Source: Streptomyces sp. NBC_00286 (GTDB lineage: Bacteria; Actinomycetota; Actinomycetes; Streptomycetales; Streptomycetaceae). From it: 64,000 bases of DNA. The translations under genes were made by a program, and so were the position numbers. Where the stretch lies: the NCBI RefSeq assembly GCF_036173125.1, contig NZ_CP108054.1:3782001-3846000 (forward strand), read 5' to 3'. The first letter of the stretch is position 1, and the number at the start of each line of letters is the position of its first letter. The notes beneath the pieces are model-generated. The model made no database searches. It was not told where the DNA came from and saw only the letters and a program-made list of their open reading frames with translations. Below, piece after piece: positions 1-8,013 of the stretch.

Positions 1-78
1 GTCGCGCCCGCCTACCCCCGGGTACAGTCACCGCACTGCTCTGCCAGCGCCCCTGTTGTCGAGGCGAAAGAGAAGTTG

Positions 79-1659
79 GTGAACGACCGTCACCCGTCGG
101 GGACCGTGCCGCCCCCGGCCTCGGCTCCCGAAGCCGCCTCGACGCACTTTGCGTCGTTTGGCGAGCATGGGGTCCAGCACGGCGACTTCACCACGTACGA
201 CGCCTACGCCGCCACCGGTTTTGACGCGGCGCCCACCGGCATCTACGACACCTATGGCACCCCGGGTGCCTGCGCGGCGCCGCCCTTCGAGGCCACGACG
301 AGCTTCGAGACCGATCCCCTCTTCGGCGACCTGCCGGGCAGCGGCGGCACGGGTTCGTACACGTTCACCGGCAGTCATCAGACGCTGAACTACGACGCGT
401 ACGCGGCCCAGCACCACGCCGCGTACGACACCGGCGGCCATGACGCGACCGGCCTGTGGACGGACACCTCCGGTCAGCAGCCGCTCATCGGGATCCCGGC
501 GCAGTCCACAGGCCCCGACATCAGCGGTCAGTGGGACGCGAACGCCTGGCTGCAGGCCGAACCGCTCGACCAGGCCCAGCAGTGGAACACGCAGACCTTC
601 GACTCAGGTGCGTACGACGCCACGGCCTGGAACTCCGACGGGGGCGCGCAGCACGAGTCGTACGACCAACGCGCGCCGCACGAGTCGTACGACCAGCAGG
701 CCACAGTGATCTTCGAGCAGGTCACCTACGACCAACAGGCCCCCATAGGGGACGAGTTCGCCCCCTCCGACGACCGCCTGGACTCGGACACCGGCACCGG
801 TATCAACACCGGCAGCCACGACGAACTCCCTCTCCTCGACGGCCCCGAAGCGCCCGCCCCGGACGCCACCGCCGTCCTCCCGGCCCCCCGCCCGGGCTCC
901 CGCACCGCCGCCCGTGCCGCATCCCGCTCCCGCCGCCGTACTCCACCCAAGCGTTCCGCCCTGCTGACGGTCGCCGTGCCGTCCGCGTGTGTGATGGGCG
1001 TGGCCGGGATCGCGGCGGCGTCCGTGGGCAGTGGGGGCGGGAACGAGAGCAACCAGACGACGGCCGCGACCGGCACGACGGCTGTGCAGCCCGCGACCGC
1101 CAACAACAAGCTGGACACCCAGCTCGAGAGCCTGACCGCAGACGCGGACGACTTCGCCGACCGGGCGAGCCGTACGCAGGAGCGGATCGACCTCAAGGCC
1201 CAGCAAGAGGCCGAGAAGAAGCGGGCGGCGGCGGAGGCGGCGCGCAAGGAGCGGCTGCGTCCGAAGTTCGCGGTGCCGGTCGAGCAGAAGGGGCTCAGCG
1301 CCTACTACGGCCAGGCCGGCATCAACTGGATGTCCGTGCACACAGGCATCGACTTCCCCGTCTCGTACGGCACGACGGTGATGGCCGCGACCGACGGCGT
1401 CGTCCGTACGGAGTGGAACAGCGCGTACGGGAACATGGCGATCGTGACCGCGAAGGACGGTACGGAGACGTGGTACTGCCACCTCTCCACCTACAAGGTC
1501 GCTTCCGGGACCGAGGTGAAGGCCGGCGACCCGATCGCGTACTCCGGAAATTCCGGCAACTCGACGGGCCCGCACCTCCACTTCGAGGTACGCCCGGGCG
1601 GCGGCGACGCGATCGACCCCCTGGCGTGGCTCCGCAGCCACGGCCTCAACCCGACGTAA
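79..1659 (+). CDS. M23 family metallopeptidase, membrane-anchored
   Basis: Predicted peptidoglycan endopeptidase, 526 aa from the GTG at 79 (a TTG lies one codon upstream; the purine-rich AAAGAGAAG precedes both). The first ~290 residues are acidic, low in complexity and rich in Tyr/Asp/Thr, with a repeated ESYDQ element. A single hydrophobic segment (~293-319) is a membrane anchor. A charged Ala/Glu/Lys coiled coil (~345-394) follows, then the LytM/M23 domain (~407-520) with the zinc ligand motif HTGID (H421, D425) and HLHFEV (H499, H501). All metal and catalytic residues of the family are therefore visible. The architecture implies a cytoplasmic N-terminal tail and an extracytoplasmic peptidase. 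It converges on pcrA. The role of the tail is unknown. Confidence 0.93.
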   Translation: MNDRHPSGTVPPPASAPEAASTHFASFGEHGVQHGDFTTYDAYAATGFDAAPTGIYDTYGTPGACAAPPFEATTSFETDPLFGDLPGSGGTGSYTFTGSHQTLNYDAYAAQHHAAYDTGGHDATGLWTDTSGQQPLIGIPAQSTGPDISGQWDANAWLQAEPLDQAQQWNTQTFDSGAYDATAWNSDGGAQHESYDQRAPHESYDQQATVIFEQVTYDQQAPIGDEFAPSDDRLDSDTGTGINTGSHDELPLLDGPEAPAPDATAVLPAPRPGSRTAARAASRSRRRTPPKRSALLTVAVPSACVMGVAGIAAASVGSGGGNESNQTTAATGTTAVQPATANNKLDTQLESLTADADDFADRASRTQERIDLKAQQEAEKKRAAAEAARKERLRPKFAVPVEQKGLSAYYGQAGINWMSVHTGIDFPVSYGTTVMAATDGVVRTEWNSAYGNMAIVTAKDGTETWYCHLSTYKVASGTEVKAGDPIAYSGNSGNSTGPHLHFEVRPGGGDAIDPLAWLRSHGLNPT

Positions 1660-1689
1660 CCGCCCCGCTGCCCGGCCACCAAGTCCCGG

Positions 1690-4176
1690 CTACAACTTCT
1701 CCACCGGCGCGTAGCGCAGCAGCAGCCGCTTCGGCTTGGTGTCCCCGAAGTCGATCGTCGCCTCCGCGTTCGACCCCGTGCCCTTCACGCCGACCACCGT
1801 GCCGAGCCCGAACTGGTCGTGGGTGACCCGGTCCCCCACCGCCAGCGACACCACCGGCTTCTCCGTGGCACCGCCGCGCCGCGTGGCGAAGCCGGAGGCG
1901 CCCGAGGCCGCCGAGCGCGAAGAGGACAGGGAAGCCGCCACACCGGCCGCGGGGCCGGAGGCCACCGCTCCCATGGACCCCTTCCGCTTCCACTCCAGAT
2001 GGGTGTCCGGGATCTCCTCCAGGAAGCGGGACGGTGGGTTGTACGAGGGCTGCCCCCATGCGCTCCGCATCGAGGACCGCGTCAGATACAGCCGCTCCCG
2101 CGCGCGCGTGATGCCGACGTACGCCAGCCGCCGCTCCTCCTCCAGCTCCTTGGTCTGGCCGAGGGCACGCATGTGCGGGAAGACGCCGTCCTCCATGCCG
2201 GTCAGGAACACCACGGGGAACTCAAGGCCCTTGGCGGTGTGGAGGGTCATGAGCGTGATGACGCCGGAACCGTCCTCTTCCTCGTCCGGGATCTGGTCGG
2301 AGTCGGCGACGAGCGCGACCCTCTCCAGGAAGTCGGAGAGCCCACCCGACGCCTCGCCCTCACCGGCCTCCTGCTCGAACTCCAGGGCCACGGCGGCGAG
2401 TTCCTGAAGGTTCTCGATACGGGTCTCGTCCTGCGGGTCCGTGGAGGCCTGCAACTCGGCCAGATAGCCGGTGCGTTCGAGCACGGCCTCCAGGACCGTG
2501 GCCGGGCCCGCGCCCGATTCGACGATGGTCCGCAGGTCCTCCATCAGCGTGTTGAACCGCTTGACGGCGTTCGTGGAGCGGGCCGCCATGCCGTACGCCT
2601 CGTCGACGCGGCGCAGCGCCTGGGAGAAGCTGATCTTCTCCCGGGAGGCGAGTGCGTCGATCATCGCCTCGGCGCGGTCGCCGATGCCCCGCTTGGGGAC
2701 GTTGAGAATCCGCCTCATCGGTACGGAGTCCTCCGGGTTGGCGAGAACCCTCAAGTACGCGAGGACGTCCCGGACTTCCTTGCGCTCATAGAAGCGCACG
2801 CCGCCGACGACCTTGTAGGGCAGGCCGACGCGGATGAAGACCTCTTCGAAGACACGGGACTGGGCGTTCGTACGGTAGAAGACGGCGACATCGCCCGCCT
2901 TCGCCTCCCCTGCGTCCGTCAGCCGGTCGATCTCGTCGGCGACGAACTGCGCCTCGTCGTGCTCCGTGTCGGCGACGTAGCCGGTGATGCGCGCGCCCGC
3001 GCCCGCGTTGGTCCACAGGTTCTTGGGGCGGCGGCTCTCATTGCGCTCGATGACCGCGTTCGCCGCGGTCAGGATCGTCTGTGTGGAGCGGTAGTTCTGC
3101 TCCAGCAGGATCGTCGTCGCGTCCGGGTAGTCCTCCTCGAACTGGAGGATGTTGCGGATGGTCGCGCCCCTGAAGGCGTAGATGGACTGGTCGGCGTCAC
3201 CGACGACACACAGCTCGGCGGGCGGCACGTCGTGCTCGCTCGGGGGTACGTCCACGGGGTGCTCGGAGGTGCCGACGAGTTCCCGTACGAGGGCGTACTG
3301 GGCGTGGTTGGTGTCCTGGTACTCGTCCACCAGTACGTGGCGGAATCGGCGGCGGTAGTGCTCGGCGACGTCCGGGAAGGCCCGCAGGAGGTTGACCGTC
3401 GTCATGATCAGGTCGTCGAAGTCGAGGGCGTTCGCCTCGCGCAGCCGCGACTGGTACATCGCGTAGGCCTGGGCGAGGGTCTTCTCGAAGCCGTCACTCG
3501 CCTGTGCCGCGAAGTCCTCCTCGTCGATCAGCTCGTTCTTGAGGTTCGAGATCTTGGCGCTGAACGACTTGGGCGGGAAGCGCTTCGGGTCGAGGTCCAG
3601 GTCGCGGCAGACCAGGGCCATGAGGCGCTTGCTGTCGGCGGCGTCGTAGATCGAGAACGAGGAGGTGAAGCCGAGCTTCTTCGACTCCCGCCGCAGGATC
3701 CGTACGCAGGCGCTGTGGAAGGTCATCACCCACATCGCGTTCGCCCGCGGTCCGACGAGGTGCTCGACGCGCTCCTTCATCTCGCCCGCGGCCTTGTTGG
3801 TGAAGGTGATGGCGAGAATCTGGCCGGGATGCACCTTGCGCTCGCCGAGCAGGTACGCAATCCGGTGTGTGAGTACTCGGGTCTTGCCGGAGCCGGCGCC
3901 GGCCACGATGAGCAGGGGGGAGCCGGAGTGCACGACCGCCGCGCGCTGGTTGTCGTTCAGCCCCTCCAGGAGCGCGGCCGCGTCCACGTGGGGACGGGGG
4001 GCGCCATCGCGGTAGTAGGCCTCCCGGTCCGGCGGCACGTCGAACTTCCCGCCGAACAGATCGTCCGGAACCTGCTCCGGTACGTGATCGTCCTCGGGCG
4101 GTGGCGGGGGCTCTTCCTCGTGGTCCCGCGAGGGTTTGAGGTCCGCCAGGAAGCTGTCATCAAAGAGGCTGCTCAT
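1690..4176 (-). CDS. pcrA: ATP-dependent DNA helicase PcrA/UvrD
   Basis: Superfamily 1A 3'-5' DNA helicase, 828 aa, near the length usual for actinobacterial PcrA. It works in repair and in clearing replication conflicts. Visible motifs are the Q-motif region LNDNQRAAV, Walker A AGAGSGKT (~residues 93-100), Walker B/motif II DEYQDTN, motif III VVGDADQSIYAFRGA, motif IV EQNYRST and motif VI VGITRARERL. The first ~65 residues are acidic and Pro-rich. The C-terminal tail after ~780 has the GDRVTHDQFGLGTVVGV signature of the PcrA Tudor-like domain, known in other bacteria to contact RNA polymerase. It is transcribed alone toward the M23 gene. The ATG start gives MSSLFDDSF. Confidence 0.97.
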   Translation of the reverse strand: MSSLFDDSFLADLKPSRDHEEEPPPPPEDDHVPEQVPDDLFGGKFDVPPDREAYYRDGAPRPHVDAAALLEGLNDNQRAAVVHSGSPLLIVAGAGSGKTRVLTHRIAYLLGERKVHPGQILAITFTNKAAGEMKERVEHLVGPRANAMWVMTFHSACVRILRRESKKLGFTSSFSIYDAADSKRLMALVCRDLDLDPKRFPPKSFSAKISNLKNELIDEEDFAAQASDGFEKTLAQAYAMYQSRLREANALDFDDLIMTTVNLLRAFPDVAEHYRRRFRHVLVDEYQDTNHAQYALVRELVGTSEHPVDVPPSEHDVPPAELCVVGDADQSIYAFRGATIRNILQFEEDYPDATTILLEQNYRSTQTILTAANAVIERNESRRPKNLWTNAGAGARITGYVADTEHDEAQFVADEIDRLTDAGEAKAGDVAVFYRTNAQSRVFEEVFIRVGLPYKVVGGVRFYERKEVRDVLAYLRVLANPEDSVPMRRILNVPKRGIGDRAEAMIDALASREKISFSQALRRVDEAYGMAARSTNAVKRFNTLMEDLRTIVESGAGPATVLEAVLERTGYLAELQASTDPQDETRIENLQELAAVALEFEQEAGEGEASGGLSDFLERVALVADSDQIPDEEEDGSGVITLMTLHTAKGLEFPVVFLTGMEDGVFPHMRALGQTKELEEERRLAYVGITRARERLYLTRSSMRSAWGQPSYNPPSRFLEEIPDTHLEWKRKGSMGAVASGPAAGVAASLSSSRSAASGASGFATRRGGATEKPVVSLAVGDRVTHDQFGLGTVVGVKGTGSNAEATIDFGDTKPKRLLLRYAPVEKL

Positions 4177-4461
4177 CGCTCTCCGAGTCTAGGCTCCCCC
4201 ACTGACAGCTCGCCGCCGCCCTGAAAAGCTGTCCGGGAAAACCCTGAGAACTCCGCTCGTACGAGGCTGCCGGGAGCCCGCCCGGATTTCCCTCACCCTC
4301 CAGGACCGTCCCGTCACGGTCGGCGACGGATCATGACGCCTGAGGCTAAGGTCACGAAAACGTATCGGACAATTCGCACATCAACCTTCACAGGAGCCAC
4401 ACGAGTTGGTTAGCTTTCGCAGTGGGCCGCTCGACCCCCACCGGCGAACGTCGCCGGGCCG

Positions 4462-4622
4462 TGCGGCTCCCGCCGAGTCCGGTACGCCCTTGTGGCCACC
4501 CGGAGCCGGGGACCCACCGACCTTGGGGTGAATCGGTCCAACTCCCTTAGGGACAAGGACCGTAGGGCAAACCTTCCGAAGCACACGCCCGAACCCGACA
4601 GCTAACTCGGTAGGCGGAGCAC
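4462..4622 (+). promoter_or_regulatory. ydaO-type c-di-AMP riboswitch
   Basis: The leader of the following hydrolase gene carries conserved blocks of the ydaO/yuaA aptamer: GGGGACCCA near 4508, GGGGTGAATC near 4525, GTAGGGCAA near 4563, and the signature CCCGACAGCTAACTCGGTAG near 4594-4613. The 5' arm (GCTCCCGCCGAGT) pairs with the 3' arm (ACTCGGTAGGCGGAGC) to close P1. The class binds cyclic di-AMP and in Streptomyces precedes cell-wall hydrolase genes such as rpfA, where ligand lowers expression. Directly after P1, GAAGG at 4624-4628 can pair with CCTTC at 4633-4637 and hide the ribosome binding site. Confidence 0.93.
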
Positions 4623-4638
4623 GGAAGGAGTCGCCTTC

Positions 4639-5790
4639 GTGGCGCCACACCGCAAAGCGCGGTCGTCCAGTCCCAAGGGCATACGGACCCCTGCCCTCGC
4701 CACCGCCGCTCTCACCTCGGTGGCCCTCCTGTCGCAGACCGCGAACGCCTCGCCCTCCGCGGAGCCGAAGCCCAGCCTCGACGAAGTACAGAAGAAGGTC
4801 GACGACCTCTACGCGCAGGCGGAGACGGCGACCGAGAAGTACAACGGCGCCAAGGAGAAGACCAGCAAGCAGCGCAAGAAGGTCGACAACCTCCTTGACG
4901 ACGTCGCTTCCCGCACGCAGAAGCTCAACGAGGCGCGCGAGGAACTCGGTACGTTCGCCACCGCGCAGTACCGCACGGGCACCGCCGCCCCTGACACCGC
5001 CGCCATGCTGCTCGCGGACAACCCGCAGGACTACTTCGACCAGAACCAGCTGATGGACCGGCTGACCAGCCGCCAGCAGCAGGCCGTCGACGACTACGCG
5101 ACGCAGCAGTCCCAGATGGCGGAGAAGCGTCAGGAGGCCTCCGAGAGCCTTCAGGGGCTCACCCAGACCGAGAACACCCTGAAGTCGTCCAAGGCGACGG
5201 TTCAGCGGAAGCTCGCCGAGGCGCGCCAGTTGCTCTCGCAGCTGACCGCCGAGGAGAAGGCCCGGCTCGCGGCGATCGAGCGGGAGCAGCGCGAGGAGGC
5301 CCAGCGCAAGGCGGAGGAACTGGCGCGGCAGCAGGCCGCGGAGGAGCAGCGCCGCCAACAGCAGCAGGCCCAGCCGGCTCCCGCGCCTTCCACCGGCGCG
5401 GGGACCTCGGCCGGCACGGGCACTTCCGCGGGCGCCTCGACCGCCAAGGGGGAGAAGGCGCTCGCCTTCGCCCGTTCCCAGACCGGCAAGCCGTACGTCT
5501 GGGGCGCCTCAGGACCGGACTCCTACGACTGCTCAGGCCTCACCCAGGCCGCCTGGAAGGCCGCCGGCGTCACCCTCCCGCGCACCACGTGGGACCAGGT
5601 CAAGACCGGCACCCAGGTCTCGGTCGCCAGCGCCCAGCCCGGGGACCTCGTCTTCTTCTACGACGACATCAGCCACGTCGGCCTCTACCTCGGCGACGGC
5701 ATGATGATCCACGCCCCGAAGCCCGGTGCGTACGTCCGCGAGGAGTCGATCTACTACATGCCGGTCCACAGCGTGGTCCGTCCGGCGTGA
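4639..5790 (+). CDS. NlpC/P60 family peptidoglycan hydrolase (RipA-like)
   Basis: Secreted D,L-endopeptidase, 383 aa, GTG start behind GGAAGGAG. The N-terminus has basic residues and a hydrophobic stretch ending near ANASPSAEP, a signal peptide. Residues ~40-235 form a long coiled coil in two blocks, as in RipA/PcsB-type hydrolases. A Pro/Ala/Gly/Thr linker follows, then the NlpC/P60 domain (~275-383). The catalytic Cys is in YDCSGLTQAAW, the His in DDISHVGLYLG, and the third polar residue is the His of MMIHAPKPG. Expression is probably set by the c-di-AMP riboswitch just upstream. A paralogue with the same layout lies at 6717. A strong terminator hairpin follows. Confidence 0.95.
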   Translation: MAPHRKARSSSPKGIRTPALATAALTSVALLSQTANASPSAEPKPSLDEVQKKVDDLYAQAETATEKYNGAKEKTSKQRKKVDNLLDDVASRTQKLNEAREELGTFATAQYRTGTAAPDTAAMLLADNPQDYFDQNQLMDRLTSRQQQAVDDYATQQSQMAEKRQEASESLQGLTQTENTLKSSKATVQRKLAEARQLLSQLTAEEKARLAAIEREQREEAQRKAEELARQQAAEEQRRQQQQAQPAPAPSTGAGTSAGTGTSAGASTAKGEKALAFARSQTGKPYVWGASGPDSYDCSGLTQAAWKAAGVTLPRTTWDQVKTGTQVSVASAQPGDLVFFYDDISHVGLYLGDGMMIHAPKPGAYVREESIYYMPVHSVVRPA

Positions 5791-5791
5791 C

Positions 5792-5843
5792 GCACGCGCG
5801 CGTGGACCCCATTTCGGGGTGCACGCGCGCGTGAGCTGTTTTT
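5792..5843 (+). terminator. Rho-independent terminator after NlpC/P60 gene
   Basis: A long inverted repeat, CACGCGCGCGTG plus ACCCC, is mirrored around the loop ATTTC (5792-5833) and followed by a run of five T at 5839-5843. It starts within a few bases of the stop codon. Confidence 0.85.
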
Positions 5844-5852
5844 GGGGTTTTG

Positions 5853-5910
5853 GCGCTCTTCATGAGGCCGTTTTTTCGAGGCTCTCCATGAGGCCGTTTT
5901 CGCGGCTCTT
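5853..5910. repeat. Two degenerate ~27-bp tandem repeats
   Basis: CATGAGGCCGTTTT followed by CG-GGCTCT occurs twice, at about 5861 and 5887. The units lie between the terminator and the 3' end of the next minus-strand gene. No function is evident; one copy may be residual terminator sequence for the minus-strand gene. Confidence 0.5.
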
Positions 5911-5917
5911 CGGGCCG

Positions 5918-6271
5918 TCAGGTCCAGAGCACAGCGATGAAGACGTTCGCGGTGGTCAGCCCGCCGACCAGCCCGAACGAGCCCTTGTCCACCTTCTCCT
6001 CGTCCCGCTTCACATACACGAGGCCCAGGATCACGATCAGCAGCGCCAGCTTGACGCCGATCTTGATGTTGTTGACCGTCTGGTCGTCGGCCTGGTTGAG
6101 GCCGACGAGGATCACGCCCGTGACGAGCATGGTGAACGCGCCGTGGAGCATCGCGGGGCCGAAGCGGGCCGTGCCCTCGCCCATCGCCTTCATCTGGGTG
6201 AGAAAGCCGCCGAGGAGTGCGGCGATGCCGATGATGTGCAGGGCGACGAAGAGATGGATGAGTACGTCCAT
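5918..6271 (-). CDS. Small integral membrane protein, unknown function
   Basis: 117-aa protein with about four hydrophobic segments: LIHLFVALHIIGIAALLGG, the stretch around AMLHGAFTMLVTGVILVGL, KIGVKLALLIVILGLVYV, and a C-terminal one near GLVGGLTTANVFIAVLWT. I use the ATG at 6271. The frame stays open to 6400, but the extra 43 residues are a Pro/Arg-rich translation of the tandem DNA repeat at 6341-6393 and look non-coding. I do not recognise a named family. Similar short four-helix proteins are common in actinobacteria. It sits between the two NlpC/P60 paralogues on the opposite strand. Confidence 0.8.
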   Translation of the reverse strand: MDVLIHLFVALHIIGIAALLGGFLTQMKAMGEGTARFGPAMLHGAFTMLVTGVILVGLNQADDQTVNNIKIGVKLALLIVILGLVYVKRDEEKVDKGSFGLVGGLTTANVFIAVLWT

Positions 6272-6340
6272 GAGGCCGGAGCCTAACCGGGGGCTCGCAT
6301 ACGGCCTCACACTGCCCCCGGCCCCTGGGGGCGCCGTACG

Positions 6341-6393
6341 GGCTCTGACGGGCCCTGACGGACGCTGACGGACGCTGACGGACGCTGACGGGC
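6341..6393. repeat. Short tandem repeat, 10-bp unit
   Basis: GACGCTGACG occurs three times perfectly at 6361-6390, preceded by diverged units (CTCTGACGGG, CCCTGACG). It lies ~70-120 bp upstream of the start of the small membrane protein, so it may sit in its promoter or leader. Confidence 0.8.
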
Positions 6394-6481
6394 CCCACAT
6401 AGCACCGCCGCGCCGCTCGGACCTCTACGACCCCGGCATCGGTCAACACCCCGCGTCAACTTGACGACTCCAGGCCGGAAT

Positions 6482-6501
6482 TACGGTCACATACGGTCAC
6501 C
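6482..6501. promoter_or_regulatory. 10-bp-period direct repeat, possible operator
   Basis: TACGGTCACA is followed immediately by TACGGTCACC. A direct repeat with one helical turn of spacing is the form bound by OmpR-family regulators. It lies about 60 bp upstream of a possible promoter of the second NlpC/P60 gene (TAGCGT at 6559-6564). Both the operator and promoter assignments are inference. Confidence 0.4.
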
Positions 6502-6638
6502 ATGCGGCGCAGTGCCGACAGTTCCGTACATGCCGTTACCAGGCGCGCACGCTCAGGTTTAGCGTCCTTCCCCAGGTGACCGGCTCCCCACCCGCCGTCC
6601 GGACCAGGGGCGGCAGCCGGACATCACCGCCGAGAAGA

Positions 6639-6679
6639 TCCGGCGGCGGTCCGCTCCCCCTGTGCGGGCCGCCGCCGGA
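6639..6679 (+). promoter_or_regulatory. Stable hairpin in the 5' leader of the second NlpC/P60 gene
   Basis: TCCGGCGGCGG...TCCGC at 6639-6654 pairs with GCGG...CCGCCGCCGGA at 6664-6679, leaving a short loop. It lies ~20 bases before the ribosome binding site AAGGAAG. No ydaO aptamer is present here, unlike the paralogue upstream. With a GGAAGG site following, the hairpin could affect transcript stability or translation. Confidence 0.45.
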
Positions 6680-6716
6680 CGCGTGACCGGCCCGTTCGGG
6701 AAGGAAGTGTGTCCAG

Positions 6717-7769
6717 GTGGCAGCGCACCGCAAGCCAAGACAGCGCTCGCTCAGTGGCAATACGGCCCGTACCGCCTTCACGATCGCCCTGGCGGGCGCG
6801 GCGAGCGCAACCTCATTCGACGGGGCGGGTTACGCCGAGCCGCGGCTGACGCCGGAGCAGGTGCGGGCGAAGGTCGACAAGTTGTACCAGGAGGCGGAGG
6901 TCGCCACCGAGAAGTACAACGGGGCGAAGGAGAAGGCCGACAAGGCGGAGGCCCGGGTGGACTCCCTCCAGGACGAGGCCGCCCGCCGGACGGAGCGGCT
7001 CAACTCCGAGCGGGATGCACTGGGTTCAGTGGCTGCCGCGCAGTATCGGGATGGGGGCATCGACCCGGCGCTGCGGCTCTTCCTCTCCTCGCAGCCCGAT
7101 CAGTACTTGGACGAGGCCGCGTTCGCCGAGCGCGCCGGCAGTCGGCAGGCCTCGACCGTTTCGCGCGTACGGGGCCAGCTGCGGGAGATCGAGCAGTTGC
7201 GCGGGGCCGCCCATGTCGAGCTGGCCTCGCTCAAGTCCCAGCAGGCGGCGCAGAACCGGCACAAGAAGACGGTGACCGGGAAGCTCGGCGAGGCTCGGCG
7301 GCTTCTGTCCCGGCTGACGGACGAACAGCGTGCGCGGATCGGCACGGACGACGCCGCCACGGCTCGCGCCTCGCGCTCCTCCGACTCGCCGGATCCGGGC
7401 TCGGCTGTTGGGGCTCCCAACTCGCGGGCTGCGGCTGCCGTCTCGTACGCGTACGAGAAGCTCGGCAGCCCGTATGTGTGGGGGGCCACCGGGCCCGATG
7501 CCTTTGACTGCTCGGGGCTCATGCAGGCCGCGTATCGCTCTGCGGGGATTTCGCTGCCTCGGACGACTTATGACCAGATCGAGGCTGGGGAGCGGGTTTC
7601 GCGTGGCGATCTCCGGCCTGGGGACCTGGTGTTCTTCTACTCGAGCATCAGTCATGTGGGGCTTTATGTGGGCAACGGGCAGATGATCCATGCGCCCAAT
7701 CCTTCGGCGCCGGTGCGGGTCGCTTCGCTTGATGAGATGCCGTTTGCGGGCGCCGCGCGGGTGGTGTGA
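6717..7769 (+). CDS. NlpC/P60 family peptidoglycan hydrolase, second paralogue
   Basis: 350-aa secreted endopeptidase with the same plan as the gene at 4639: signal peptide (hydrophobic core ~17-35), coiled coil (~45-205), a short Ser/Pro linker and a C-terminal NlpC/P60 domain (~240-350). The catalytic Cys is in FDCSGLMQAAY and the His in SSISHVGLYVG, and MIHAPNPSAP is kept. The GTG start follows AAGGAAG. The coiled coil starts with the same LTPEQVRAKVDKLYQEAE-type segment as its neighbour, so the two arose by duplication. Codon usage in the last third is less GC-biased than in neighbouring genes (TTT, TAT and GGG are frequent), which may indicate a recombined 3' half. Confidence 0.95.
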   Translation: MAAHRKPRQRSLSGNTARTAFTIALAGAASATSFDGAGYAEPRLTPEQVRAKVDKLYQEAEVATEKYNGAKEKADKAEARVDSLQDEAARRTERLNSERDALGSVAAAQYRDGGIDPALRLFLSSQPDQYLDEAAFAERAGSRQASTVSRVRGQLREIEQLRGAAHVELASLKSQQAAQNRHKKTVTGKLGEARRLLSRLTDEQRARIGTDDAATARASRSSDSPDPGSAVGAPNSRAAAAVSYAYEKLGSPYVWGATGPDAFDCSGLMQAAYRSAGISLPRTTYDQIEAGERVSRGDLRPGDLVFFYSSISHVGLYVGNGQMIHAPNPSAPVRVASLDEMPFAGAARVV

Positions 7770-7864
7770 GGTTGTTTCGTCGCCCCCGCCGCCCCTTCCC
7801 GTCCCATCCCTGGGGCTGTGCCCCAGGCCCCCGCCAGGGGTGGTGGGTGACACTGCGTGTCGCG

Positions 7865-7919
7865 GCTGCGGGTTCGTTGTGGCTGGTCGCGCAGTTCCCC
7901 GCGCCCCTAAAGGGGCGCC
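7865..7919. repeat. Intergenic repeat R1, copy a
   Basis: GCGGGTTCGTTGTGGCTGG is followed by TCGCGCAGTTCCCCGCGCCC and CTAAAGGGGCGC. The 3' part is a hairpin (GCGCCCCT / AGGGGCGC). Related copies occur at 12707 and 25043 and, inverted, at 12980. It lies between convergent genes and could terminate transcription. Confidence 0.85.
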
Positions 7920-8013
7920 ACCAACCTGCCCTCGACTGACGGCGACGAATACCTCTCCTTCACCCTCGTGACGTCCGCAAGAACTAATCGCAACCGCCGT
8001 ACGACCGGGCGGG

